Source: Antedon mediterranea (Eukaryota; Echinodermata; Crinoidea; Comatulida; Antedonidae). Taken from it: a stretch of 64,000 nucleotides of DNA. This document shows positions 50,601-60,497 of this stretch, piece by piece. Position numbers and translations under genes: made by a program. The stretch's first letter is position 1, and each line of letters opens with the position of its first letter. Under the pieces are notes generated by a model. The model was not told the DNA's origin. It saw only the letters and a program-made list of their open reading frames with translations, and did no database searches. The stretch is taken from positions 3,472,001-3,536,000 of the forward strand of contig NC_092679.1 in the NCBI RefSeq assembly GCF_964355755.1. Direction: 5' to 3'.

Positions 50601-51239
50601 CAGGAATGAGAGGAGGAGGAGGATATGGGGGCCGAGGAGGTGGATACGGAGGAGGAGGTGGTGGCGGCTACAGAGGTAGTCGAGGAGGAAGTGGAGGAGG
50701 TTACCGTGGAAGTGGAGGAGGTGGTGGCTCAGGAGGCCGAAGCAGTTATGGTGGCGGCGGTAATCGCAACCAATCGAGCTATGGTAGTGGTGGTGGTAGC
50801 TACCAGAAACGTGATTCCGGAAACCGATACAATCAGAACCAGGTAAAGTATTCAAAAATTGTATTTATCTCATAAGTGGTAATAATTAAACTGAACTAAA
50901 TATACAGCCAATGACTTGTTTTTTTAACTAATTTTCATTTTATTCTTCTAGTCAAGCTACGGTAGCTCAAGTTATGGACCTGGAAGTGGTGGCAGTAGCT
51001 ACAACAGCGGCAGTAGCTACAATCAAGGCAGCGGCGGCTACGGATCTGGAGCCCACAGCGGCAGCAGCAGTGGAAGCTACGACTCGTACAATCAATCGAA
51101 CTACGCTCAGCAATACCAGCAATATGCCCAACAATACCAACAGTATCAACAATACTACCAACAGAATCCTCAATATGCGCAACAATACGCGCAGTATTAC
51201 GGCAACTACAACAACTACAACCAGAGTGGCTCGTCATAA
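41643..51239 (+). CDS. HNRNPU: Heterogeneous nuclear ribonucleoprotein U (SAF-A-like), complete
   Basis: Nuclear RNA- and scaffold-DNA-binding protein. Fifteen coding exons: 41643-41945, 42191-42401, 42800-42890, 44588-44670, 45388-45527, 45877-45976, 46205-46317, 46779-46931, 47344-47451, 47862-47984, 48347-48475, 49808-49976, 50130-50468, 50604-50842, 50952-51239. All are GT-AG and phases close to 862 aa. Order: SAP domain (about 9-43), long acidic region, RS-like patch (about 195-207), SPRY domain (about 230-400), AAA/P-loop domain with Walker A GLPAAGKT (440-447), RGG/GGY-rich region (about 605-760), and a Gln/Tyr-rich prion-like tail. The family order and length match vertebrate HNRNPU; paralogues HNRNPUL1/UL2 cannot be fully excluded. 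Introns host multiple C/D snoRNAs. Confidence 0.95.
42422..42496. mobile_element. MITE family 4, short copy (HNRNPU intron 2)
   Basis: Inverted ends GTATAATACAG / CTGTATTATAC with an internal TCCGGTATTTGGAGAGTCGG related to the copy at 47120-47254. Confidence 0.65.
42590..42665 (+). ncRNA. C/D-box snoRNA copy A (HNRNPU intron 2)
   Basis: 76 nt, same strand as the host. C box ATGATGA, D' box CTGA, C'-like GTGATGT and D box CTGA are in order, closed by a TCCT/AGGA terminal stem. The two guide stretches are about 20 nt each, upstream of D' (CCAGTTCTGCAA) and of D (CTCTTACCAAACTTT). Likely directs 2'-O-methylation of an rRNA or snRNA after release from the spliced intron; target not established. 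Confidence 0.82.
43022..44496. mobile_element. MITE family 1, copy 18, interrupted
   Basis: Left part 43022-43069 (AGTTCTGTCTACACTAT ... AAAATGTGATGT) and right part 44401-44496 (TGATGTGCCCATATATGG ... TAGTTTGCTAGTGTGG) are the two pieces of one family 1 MITE split by the element at 43070-44400. Confidence 0.88.
43070..44400. mobile_element. 1331-bp TIR DNA element nested in a MITE (HNRNPU intron 3)
   Basis: Perfect 10-bp ends CAGGGCATCA / TGATGCCCTG, flanked by TSD TGATGT (43064-43069 and 44401-44406). Subterminal regions are rich in repeated GGAGAGCGA / TCGCGCTCC motifs in both orientations (43085-43165, 44296-44375). No transposase frame is visible, so non-autonomous. Superfamily not assigned; a 6-bp TSD is not that of hAT (8 bp) or Tc1/mariner (TA). 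Confidence 0.85.
44908..44983 (+). ncRNA. C/D-box snoRNA copy B (HNRNPU intron 4)
   Basis: 76 nt, identical to copy A across boxes, guides and terminal stem, although the surrounding intron is different. Confidence 0.82.
45124..45300. mobile_element. MITE family 1, copy 19 (HNRNPU intron 4)
   Basis: Left end AAGCTCTGTCTACACTATC is intact. The core has extra ATATGGTAGTGATATGACC units; the right end is lost. Confidence 0.75.
45590..45682. mobile_element. MITE family 1, copy 20 (HNRNPU intron 5)
   Basis: Short 93-bp copy with a deleted core; ends AAAGCTATGTCTATCAAAC and TAGTGTTGACAGAGCTTTA. Confidence 0.75.
45997..46057 (+). pseudogene. Decayed C/D snoRNA copy (HNRNPU intron 6)
   Basis: Keeps ATGAAAGTATACT and a diverged middle (TTGAATTGCTGTGAAGTTA) aligned to the functional copies, but lacks a proper D box and terminal stem. 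Confidence 0.55.
46081..46146 (+). mobile_element. tRNA-derived SINE head (HNRNPU intron 6)
   Basis: A-box-like TGGTCTAGAGG and B-box-like GGGTTCAAGCA with tRNA-like spacing. Stems are imperfect, so not called as a tRNA gene. Confidence 0.5.
46401..46476 (+). ncRNA. C/D-box snoRNA copy C (HNRNPU intron 7)
   Basis: 76 nt, identical to copy A in all boxes and guides. Its upstream flank (TATACTTAGTGTCAGTACTA) closely matches that of copy E. Confidence 0.82.
46526..46693. mobile_element. MITE family 1, copy 21 (HNRNPU intron 7)
   Basis: Left end AAGCTCTGTCTACACTATC; right end GATAGTGTAGACACTGC. Inserted between snoRNA copy C and the intron acceptor. Confidence 0.82.
46981..47056 (+). ncRNA. C/D-box snoRNA copy D (HNRNPU intron 8)
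   Basis: 76 nt. C box is GTGATGA (still consensus RUGATGA) and D' is followed by TTGAC rather than ATGAC; guides, D box and TCCT/AGGA stem are intact. Confidence 0.8.
47120..47254. mobile_element. MITE family 4 (HNRNPU intron 8)
   Basis: Inverted ends TACAGTCAATTCTCCGAATA / GGTATTAGGAGAGTTGACTGTA with internal GGCCAGCCCAAAGGTGTCC. Related pieces at 42422-42496, 32165-32262 and about 47778-47803. Confidence 0.8.
47525..47760 (+). repeat. Intragenic duplication of HNRNPU exon 7 end plus intron 7
   Basis: ATGTGATCGGTACTTGTCTG followed by GTAAGGAGGTTTATATT copies the end of exon 7 and its donor (about 46295-46335). Homology continues through the snoRNA to about 47760, matching up to about 46525. 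The exon relic has substitutions and an added base and is intronic here. Confidence 0.8.
47635..47710 (+). ncRNA. C/D-box snoRNA copy E (HNRNPU intron 9)
   Basis: 76 nt, identical to copy A. It lies inside a segment duplicated from the exon 7/intron 7 region of the same gene. Confidence 0.82.
48476..49807. other. Long HNRNPU intron 11
   Basis: 1.3 kb, AT-rich. No snoRNA copy, MITE or coding segment recognised. Confidence 0.5.
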
Positions 51240-52460
<1,221 letters not shown>

Positions 52461-52471
52461 AGTTATAAAAG

Positions 52472-52608
52472 ATGCCTGGACGTGGTAAAGGAGGCAAAGC
52501 TATATAAAAGGCTAAGAGCCGATCAAGCCGTGCTGGACTTCAGTTCCCAGTCGGTCGTGTTCACCGATTTTTGCGAAAGGGTAACTACGCTTCCCCAGTC
52601 TACATGGC
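52472..52608 (+). pseudogene. Histone H2A pseudogene, 5' part
   Basis: Starts MPGRGKGGKA, has an in-frame TAA at codon 12, then [19 protein letters not shown] and RKGNYA. An in-frame loss of about five or six codons follows before PVYMAA, and homology ends. Intronless like all replication-dependent H2A genes. Stop codon, deletion and missing C-terminal two thirds make it non-functional. It begins about 12 nt after the zinc-finger fragment ends. Confidence 0.88.
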
Positions 52609-53524
52609 TGCTTAATAGAAATATTCAGCAACCAGAAGCAACTACAGATCCCATCAATATTGTCTCTAGTCTGTGATCTAGAATAACTGCCAGTCCCATC
52701 CTGGAATATTAGCTCCCCCTTCCATGTGTGTACAACCACAAACTTCCATAAAAATGTTCTAGAATTATGATGTATCGATTGAAGCTGATTTGCATGTAAA
52801 TGTGACACTGACGGGAATGATAATTTTTTACTGGTTTAATATTCACACTAATAAAGACTACCTAGTGAAAATACATGTACCTGTATAGATAAACGTACTG
52901 ATTAACACTGAAAATAATGTGATATGGCATCATTGAACAGAGTAACCAATCAATCAGGACTACGACAATTCTAATCAAGAGCTCGGATATACGGCTACTT
53001 TGTTGCTACAACACGTTCACGATCAAAATGTACTGCTTACTAAAAATAATGTGATATGGCATCGAACAGAGTGACCAATAAGGACTACAACAATTCTAAT
53101 AAAGAAAACGGATGCTCAGATATATGGTTCTTGGCCGCAAAAAAAAATTCACAATCGAATCAAAACAATCTTAGTCATATTTTCCATGGTTTATTATTAC
53201 TAGGATTATTTTTTTAATATGAATCTCTTGTTTGTTCATCATAGAAGCTCAAAAAGACAATTATAATCATGTATTATGGTTATTTGAATTTAACAAGTAA
53301 AATCATATATTTATACCTTTAATATTTGCATAAATGGTTATTATACCTTGGATATACCTTGAACCGTAGGACTTTGAGAACTAGTTCATTTGTCCCTCCA
53401 TTGTCATCAATGAGAACTCCTCGGTAACATATGGGCGAAAATTGAGATGGTGGTCAGACCAGGGACAACTCCCCGAGTCAGACCATAACTTTGCAATGCC
53501 AGTTTTGAACTTGTTAATCGTTGG

Positions 53525-54310
53525 TTATGTCACAATATGGTTTGGTAGCGAGTTCCAATCATTTATAACTCTAACTACATATGCTATTTTTCTAATGTTT
53601 TTATTATATTTGGATTTCGATACCTTAAAAACATTCATCCTGGTTTGCTGGTATTTAGATCTTTGAAATAATTTTCCTGCCTCGATATTATCAAATTTAT
53701 GAAAGATTTTAATAGTTTGAATTAAATCCATTCTTTTCTTTCTAAAGGCTAAGGTAGGCAAATCCAGTAACTTCAATCTCTCTGCATATGGCTTACTCCT
53801 CAATTCAGACACTAACCTTGTGGATCTCTGTTGGACTTTTTCTAAACGATTGTAATCATTCTGATACAGAGGTGTACATAGACTACCACCATATTCCAAT
53901 ATAGGTCGTCTGACTATCAAGATACTTGAAAGATCTAGTCACTCACCATACCGAGTTATCCTGTTTGCAGATTTAACAACCTTGGAAGTATGGGCAGAGA
54001 AGTCTAATTTATGATCAATCATTATTCCTAAATCTGTTTCTTGAGAAATCAATACCACCTTTGTTATCATCTTGTAAGTTGTAATGCTACTGCATCGCAT
54101 GCAGAATGAATTGGTTGGTAAATCAAGACATCATCAGCAAAGAGAGAACACAATGAGATTTTAACAATAGCGGCAATTCATTAACAAAAATGTTAAGCAG
54201 TAAAGGGCCTTATCTTCCCCGGGGGACACCAGAGATGTAACGGGCAGGCTCTGTGAGCACCGTACCTCCAAACTGAACAGATTGAAATCGGTAGAACTGA
54301 ATAGGAAGAG
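53525..54310 (-). pseudogene. Non-LTR retrotransposon RT fragment (3' part)
   Basis: On the minus strand: RFQSVQFGGTVLTEPARYIS and GVPRG (RT block), then FADD (catalytic YADD-type motif) near 54140, then a 131-aa C-terminal frame with YNRLEKVQQRSTRLV at 53525-53920. Frameshifts and stops break the frame. Jockey/CR1-like. Its upstream part resumes at about 55834 beyond the inserted Penelope-like element. Confidence 0.75.
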
Positions 54311-55820
54311 ATGACAAATTTCGTTTTTGTAAAAGCACAAGTTAACGGAGTACTTACTCGAACGTTTCGATCTCTATCAGAGATCCTTCTCAACTGACTG
54401 CGGAGTGTTAATGCAGCTTGGTCATTCTTGACGTCATCTGTTGATGACGTTGTACGCCTCCGGTTGTAGGTTGGAGGTTGTGCGGGGCTCGGCCAGGTGA
54501 TGTGTCTATCAAATCATTGTACAAATGCGAGAGTTCGTGGGCTCCAGTGTCCCGGTTCATGGTCTTCTCTTTATTTCTCCTTATATGTAATGATTCTCTA
54601 ATCTGTCTGTCTTTGCGTTTAGGCTCTTTGGTTAAGATGGTAGCCTCCCAGTTCGGTACATGATTGTGTTTTATGACATGTTCTGTAATGGCAGATTTGT
54701 GTATGATCGAAGATGTGGATGTTCTGGAGGCCCTAGTCATTACTCCCCCCGTGTTTGTTGTAACATCTTTTTTGTGATCATTAATTCGTGTTTGTAATGC
54801 CCTCCCTGTTTCCCCAATGTAAACTTGTGGACAGTTGCGGCAGGTGACTTCGTAGATTACTCCACATGTATCCATCTTCTCGATTTTATCTTTTGGGTGG
54901 ACGAGGCTATTCTTGATTTTATTTTGGGGTAGGAAATAGGTTCCGACATTGTGATAGGAGAGAGTGCGTCGTATTCTTTCTGCCATTCCTTTTACATAGG
55001 GGATTCCTATGCTACCTCGCATCTTGATCTTTTCCTTCTGTGGTTCGTGTCCTTTGTTCTTTTTCCTTTTTCGGTTTTCCATAACTCTCTGGAAGGACCA
55101 CTCTGGATACTGGCAGTTGTGTAACGCTTTCTTGATGTTATCCATCTCAACTTTCCTCAAATCCATATCTCCCACTACCTTCTCAGCTCTGTCCACAAGC
55201 GTGTTTATAAGCCCCAGTTTGTGTTCGAGTGGATGATGTGAGTTGAAATGTAAATATTGGTCTGTGTGAGTGGGCTTCCGATAGACTGAGGTGGTAACTG
55301 TTCCATTGTCATTGAGTGTGATGAGCATGTCCAGGAAAGGTATTGTGTTGTTTGTCATCGATTCTGTGGTGAACTTGATATTGTCAGTTATATCGATGTC
55401 TGCCATTACAGAACATGTCATAAAACACAATCATGTACCGAACTGGGAGGCTACCATCTTAACCAAAGAGCCTAAACGCAAAGACAGACAGATTAGAGAA
55501 TCATTACATATAAGGAGAAATAAAGAGAAGACCATGAACCGGGACACTGGAGCCCACGAACTCTCGCATTTGTACAATGATTTGATAGACACATCACCTG
55601 GCCGAGCCCCGCACAACCTCCAACCTACAACCGGAGGCGTACAACGTCATCAACAGATGACGTCAAGAATGACCAAGCTGCATTAACACTCCGCAGTCAG
55701 TTGAGAAGGATCTCTGATAGAGATCGAAACGTTCGAGTAAGTACTCCGTTAACTTGTGCTTTTACAAAAACGAAATTTGTCATCTATACAAAATCGAAGC
55801 TAAATGAAATTCTTTCAAGA
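54311..55820 (-). mobile_element. Penelope-like retroelement, 5'-truncated, with inverted terminal arms
   Basis: A 340-aa frame (54408-55430, minus) contains the end of the RT domain (FLDMLITLNDNGTVTTSVYR, KPTHTDQYLHFNSHHP) and a GIY-YIG endonuclease (VIY at 191-193, VYIGETGR at 203-210), the hallmark of Penelope-like elements. The 3' end (54310-54695, 386 bp) is repeated inverted at 55399-55784 apparently without change, so the first dozen residues of the frame come from the inverted copy. The 13-bp target duplication TGAATAGGAAGAG lies at 54298-54310 and 55821-55833. The RT catalytic core is absent, so this copy cannot move alone. Confidence 0.88.
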
Positions 55821-56096
55821 TGAATAGGAAGAGTTCACGATATAAACGCCTGTTTACGCAGCGAAGCAAGGATCATAATTCGGGACATTTTCCTGTGGCA
55901 ATTATTTTAGGCCAAATTATTAGATTATATCAATATATATTTTTTTAGGTTAGTGTGAAATTAATACAATGGAAGAATACGGCCAATAATAATAAAAATA
56001 TAACTGGTCCTAGTTCTAGCAGGAACATCCTCCCGGGTGCGCTCGCCTAGTGCTGCTCATCTTCAGATAATTAAATTCGCGTCTAGCAGGGCCGTA

Positions 56097-57098
56097 GCCA
56101 GGATCTGTCAAGGGGGGGTTCGGACACTAAATATTTGGGTCAACCCCCCCCCCCCCCCATCTGGGGGTGGGGCCTGATGCGAAGCGAATTTTGTTAAATG
56201 ACACCCCTAGATGGCCGGAAAAGACACTCTCGTGCAGCATGCTACCAATGAGCAAAAAGATCGTACTTTTTTCCTCCTTCTCAAACACGTCGATAATTTA
56301 AAGGACAATAACTATTTGTTGCCGTATGTTAGATGCGCGTGCTCTGTGCGGAACCGCCGATTGTTTGATCATTTACTCCGTATTTTGTTTTGCGTTCAAG
56401 TTCAATGCGAACGTACATCTAGGAGCAGCCCCGAAAAAAGCACACTGGTTGAAGGCAAATGCTATTTGCTAGCTCTATCTATAATATTTATTTACAGCAA
56501 TTTGTTGAGGAATATAAATATTTAAATAGGTGATATTGATACATTTTAGTACGTATCGGCTGGTGGTCTAGAAAAAAATAATCGGATGCCATAATGTGAA
56601 CTACAGTACTTGATACCATAGATATTATAGTGTAAAATATTAATATTCACTATAATCCTCTATGATACATTATCCTTCATAGTCACACATAAATACTGAT
56701 GTACGTCGGAAGGCTATATACTTTATGCATGCTGCCTGACTGCCAGTGATCTGGCGGTGTCCTTTGTACGAATCGTTCGTGCCCCAGTTCGTTATGAGAC
56801 GCGTCAATATCATGTTACATGCAGGGACCAAACATTTATTTTTCAGGTTAAAATCGGCAATTCATTTGCAGCTTTTAGAAATTTACAGACACGTATCGCT
56901 AGTTGACGGCGCTCATACAGAGAAGAAGGTTCACGAACAAGTTTACGAACTTTCAATTTACAAACAACTTTTTGTACTGTGGGGCACGTATTTGGAGGAT
57001 TTTTGGAGATGAGGGTGAGGTGGGCATGTCGGGGATGGGGGTTCGTAAAAGGGGGTTCGCCCGAACCATAAAAACCCCCCCCCCTGGCTACGGGCCTG
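56097..57098. mobile_element. 1002-bp TIR DNA element
   Basis: 16-bp ends CAGGGCCGTAGCCAGG / CCTGGCTACGGGCCTG (one mismatch), flanked by TSD TCTAG (56092-56096, 57099-57103). Subterminal poly-G/poly-C stretches sit next to TTCGG / CCGAA. Open frames inside (56211-56525 and 56746-57012) have no recognised transposase motif. Non-autonomous; superfamily not assigned. Confidence 0.8.
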
Positions 57099-57103
57099 TC
57101 TAG

Positions 57104-58392
57104 GCTATATAATTTGCAGGCCTAAAAGATTTTATTTCTGTAGAGGCCATCACGATCGAGCAGTTATTAGCACAGAGTGGTGTTGGGCAAAAATATAGGT
57201 TTTAGGCCTAGGCCTATGCATCGTAAATAAAAACCAATAAAACTATTAAACGACGGACACACGACGTACAAAACAACATCAACAAACATGTGCGCGCATG
57301 ACATGTTTCGTCGGCGTGCTCGCCATTTTTTTTCTTCTATAAAGTGCGACCTCTATTTTATGAAGACAGTAATCTAAAAATATTGCGCCTTTTTCACTGT
57401 GGCCTTTCACACAGAAAACGTTAAAATATATACAGTATTATACCAAGGATGCCGTTGGAACATCAGTATATTGTAGTTTAAATTAATTGTCATTTGAATA
57501 TCTAGATTTCCTGAAAGTTTAAAGCTAAATTTGCAATGGTACTATCTATTACATATTACATAAGAGTTACTATGATTGGTAGCCTACTAAACAGATATAA
57601 TTAGTGTAATACGAATCTAAATATTACATGTTAACATAAATACAAACAACATACGTATTAAAGAACGCTTTTATAAAATATATATATTAAAGCCAGTCAT
57701 TGGAAGTTAATGATTTAATGAATATCAAGATTAAAGATATATTGTCCCTTTGTCAAATTCCAAAAAAAAAAAAAAAAGATTTCGAAAAAAAGTGGGTCAT
57801 TTTGAAGAATCATACTAGTTATTAATTTTCACCAAAAATGAGTTGAAAAAAAAAATCATTTAACTGAAATACAGACGTTTTTTGGTTTAAAAAATAACTT
57901 TGACTGGAAGCGGGACTGGAAGTCAAAGTTTTCTATCAAATCATATCTCATAGGCTAATGCAACGCGCTTATTTGAGTTGCAAACAATCCTAATTAGCAT
58001 CATGCATGTATACTGATGGTTTGAAATCTTATTTGCTTACTTTCGCTCGGGACGATTATTCAGACGAAATGTAATCAAATTAATTTAGCTGTTAATTACG
58101 TAAAATTTTTGTTTTTGGCTCTAATTTTCGACTTAAGCTGAATAACTTTAATATTACTTTGATATGGCCAATTTAAATTTAGAATATTTTGACCTTCATT
58201 TTTTTTGTGCTTCAAGGGACAATACATCTTTAAAAAATCTAGTGCCTGAATCGGTGACTAGAAGCCTATATATGATGGCAAGAGTACCAATATATATCAT
58301 CAAAATACATTTAAAAAAAATTAAGTTGTTTAAAAAATGTCTTTGAATTAAATATTAATTGAACTTGGTGCCAGTTGGTTGCCTCCTTCAAT
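57104..58392. other. Intergenic, downstream of the PLAC8-like gene
   Basis: AT-rich; contains a poly-A/T stretch at about 57760 and otherwise nothing recognisable. Confidence 0.5.
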
Positions 58393-58397
58393 CTACA

Positions 58398-60497
58398 TCA
58401 GGTGACCGTTGCACTTGTTATCAATTTCACGCGATATGGGCAAGCTGAGCACGGGGTACAGCACCAATCTATTAACCAATCGCCGCACAACGAACCCTGC
58501 GGAAAAAAGAAAGTAGTAATACAGTGCGACAACAAGTTTAACCAAAAATATAAAATTTACTGTCTGGAACGGGCAAAAGCGAACAGATAGAGGCAGCAAC
58601 TATTAGTTGGTTTTCACGCTGCTGCTTTAGCCCGCTACGTCCCAGGAGGATGACTCATTAAGAAACCGAAAGTAAAGCAGCAGTTATATATCTAAAGTTG
58701 ACAGTTTTGCTAAAATGCATACTCGACTGTAATTTATAGATACCAGCTGCTAGACCCCAAAAACGTCTGGGAAAAGAGTCTAACGGTTGAATGACAAATC
58801 CCAAAGCATGAGTCCCATCATATTATATAATTTGCTGTCAAATAATCATTGAATTATTATCACAACAGTCCGTGATAGTTTTTGTTTGTAATAGGATACT
58901 TCACACTTGAAGTATCTAGGCCTGATGAAGTGACCCCCAGACTTGAACTTAGCAATAAAATAAACTAAATTGACTGATATGAAACACAGACTCTGCAACA
59001 ACAAAATAATATTTGTTCACATACAAAAAAAAAGAAAGAAACGTTTAATTATAACTAAAAAACCATTGTCTGACAGACAATTTAAGTATATTTTGCTTTA
59101 AATTACATTTTTTTTCAGGTAAAATAACTATTAATGTGACAATAAAATGACACATTCAAAAACAAATTTGAAATAACAAATATTTTTCTGAGGGACAATA
59201 TATCTTTTTAAAACTGCTGCGTCAATAAGCGAGCAGCGTTTTTTGTAAGAAATATTTCTTGTTTAGTACTGTATTTTGCATTGTTGTTTAATCTTGAAAT
59301 CTCCCGATTTTTTTAAAATCTACAGAATTTTATAATTCAGGGGTTGGCAGGTCTGTCAATAGCTGGAAATGGGCGTGGCTTGTCAAAAAGGTCACTACAG
59401 AGGTACTACTCTACTATTATTAAAATATTCCTTTGTTTAAGTGTTTCTATTATTAATTAATTAATCAATTAAGTTTATTCAATTAGTTTATTATTATCAG
59501 TTAAAATTATTTATGTTTGTACACAACATACCCGGATATGAAGACGAGTTCGGACCTTCATCCGGATGGCTATCATGGCACCTGGAATACAAAGTGGTGC
59601 GCAGCAGTTCTCACCGGCTTTATTGGACACTTGGCAGGCGAAACATGGCAAACAGGCCATACCACACACGCCTAAATAATAATTTACATAAATGAAAAAT
59701 TACACTTTAATGTCCTGTTTAATTCTTCACTGACTAGCACAGTTACAGCGGCAGATACAGGATTTTTTAACCGGGAACATATTTATTCATATAGTCTGCC
59801 AAAAATAGATATCAACAAGCCTAGTACATAATGTTATTTTTTACCCAAAGTGCATGCTATCTACCTCTGTATGTTTAAATGGGAATACATTGTGTGGATA
59901 GAAAACAACCCTTGTATTGTTTCATAATTATTTTATTATAAAATAAACATGTGTAACAAATAACTTACAAGAAGCCATGTCGTTAAAACAGCCACAGAGA
60001 CTTGTGCTCCAATCACGTTCAGTGATCTGAAATTAAATAATAATTAGGGTGTTGCTGTAGGCCTACACCTTTGAGAGAGCCCCAAAAAGGGGAGCCCCAA
60101 AAAGAGGGTCAACTTCTCCGAAACGCAAAACATTAGGCCTACAATCAATCAGACCGTAACATACAGCTGCGCATGCCTATTATCTTCGTCCCACTACTAG
60201 CGACGCAACACAAGGACGTAACGCAACGCAAGTGAATTGACCAATCACAAGCGATGGCTTATTCGCTTGTGATTACTAACTGTCTATAACTTCGCTTGTC
60301 ATTGGTTAAAACGCTTGCGTTGCGTTTACGTTCTTGCGTTACGTTCTAGTGGGAACCAAGCTTTAGTGTTATGTAATCGCCCGCGGACTTCAAGCAAATG
60401 TGCTTGGCAAGTTCCTCCGCGTCCACTGTGAACGTACCTGTACCACTACTTTGGGTTGAACGACTGGTTGGTGAGTAACAACAGTTGTAGTATTCAT
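58398..60497 (-). CDS. PLAC8-family cysteine-rich protein (possible 3' frameshift)
   Basis: Small cysteine-rich membrane-associated protein of the PLAC8/cornifelin family; relatives act in cell-number control, metal transport or differentiation, and the role here is unknown. Exons: 60438-60497, 59969-60026, 59532-59671, 58398-58496; all GT-AG with matching phases, 118 aa. Residues: Val/Gln-rich start (MNTTTVVTHQPVV), then RDWSTSLCGCFNDMASC, VCGMACLPCFACQVSNKAGE, NCCAPLCIPGAMIAIRMKVR and GSLCGDWLIDWCCTPCSAC. This matches the family's WxxGLCxC...CxxxxCLPCxxCQ...CxPCxxCQ plan. After the last CSAC the frame reads PYRVKL and stops at 58398-58400. A +1 shift would instead read ISREIDNKCNGHLM (stop 58393-58395), resembling the family's conserved REI/REL end, so a one-base deletion or assembly error near 58440 is likely. 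Confidence 0.85.
58606..58800. repeat. Inverted dispersed repeat, copy 1
   Basis: About 190 bp in PLAC8-like intron 3 upstream of no exon on this side (between 58496 and 59532). From GCTGCTGCTTTAGCCCGCTACGTC to GGGAAAAGAGTC; an inverted relative lies at 61560-61745. Confidence 0.65.
60189..60364. mobile_element. MITE family 2, copy 3 (PLAC8-like intron 1)
   Basis: Same orientation as and nearly identical to 20290-20467; ends near CCCACTACTAGCGACGCAAC and TCTAGTGGGAACCAAGC. Confidence 0.85.

Noticed and set aside
50126-51237. Alternative-frame Val/Ala/Thr-rich frames and antisense frames
   Set aside because: Shadows of the repetitive Gly/Tyr/Gln-coding exons of HNRNPU.
54311-55820. Hammerhead ribozyme in the Penelope-like arm
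   Set aside because: CTGATAGAGATCGAAAC looks vaguely like a CUGA...GAAAC core, but the required CUGANGA and a stem II are not present. A plain 7-bp hairpin explains it better.
56211-57012. Two frames of 104 and 88 aa as host genes
   Set aside because: They lie inside a TIR-bounded element and have no recognisable domain.
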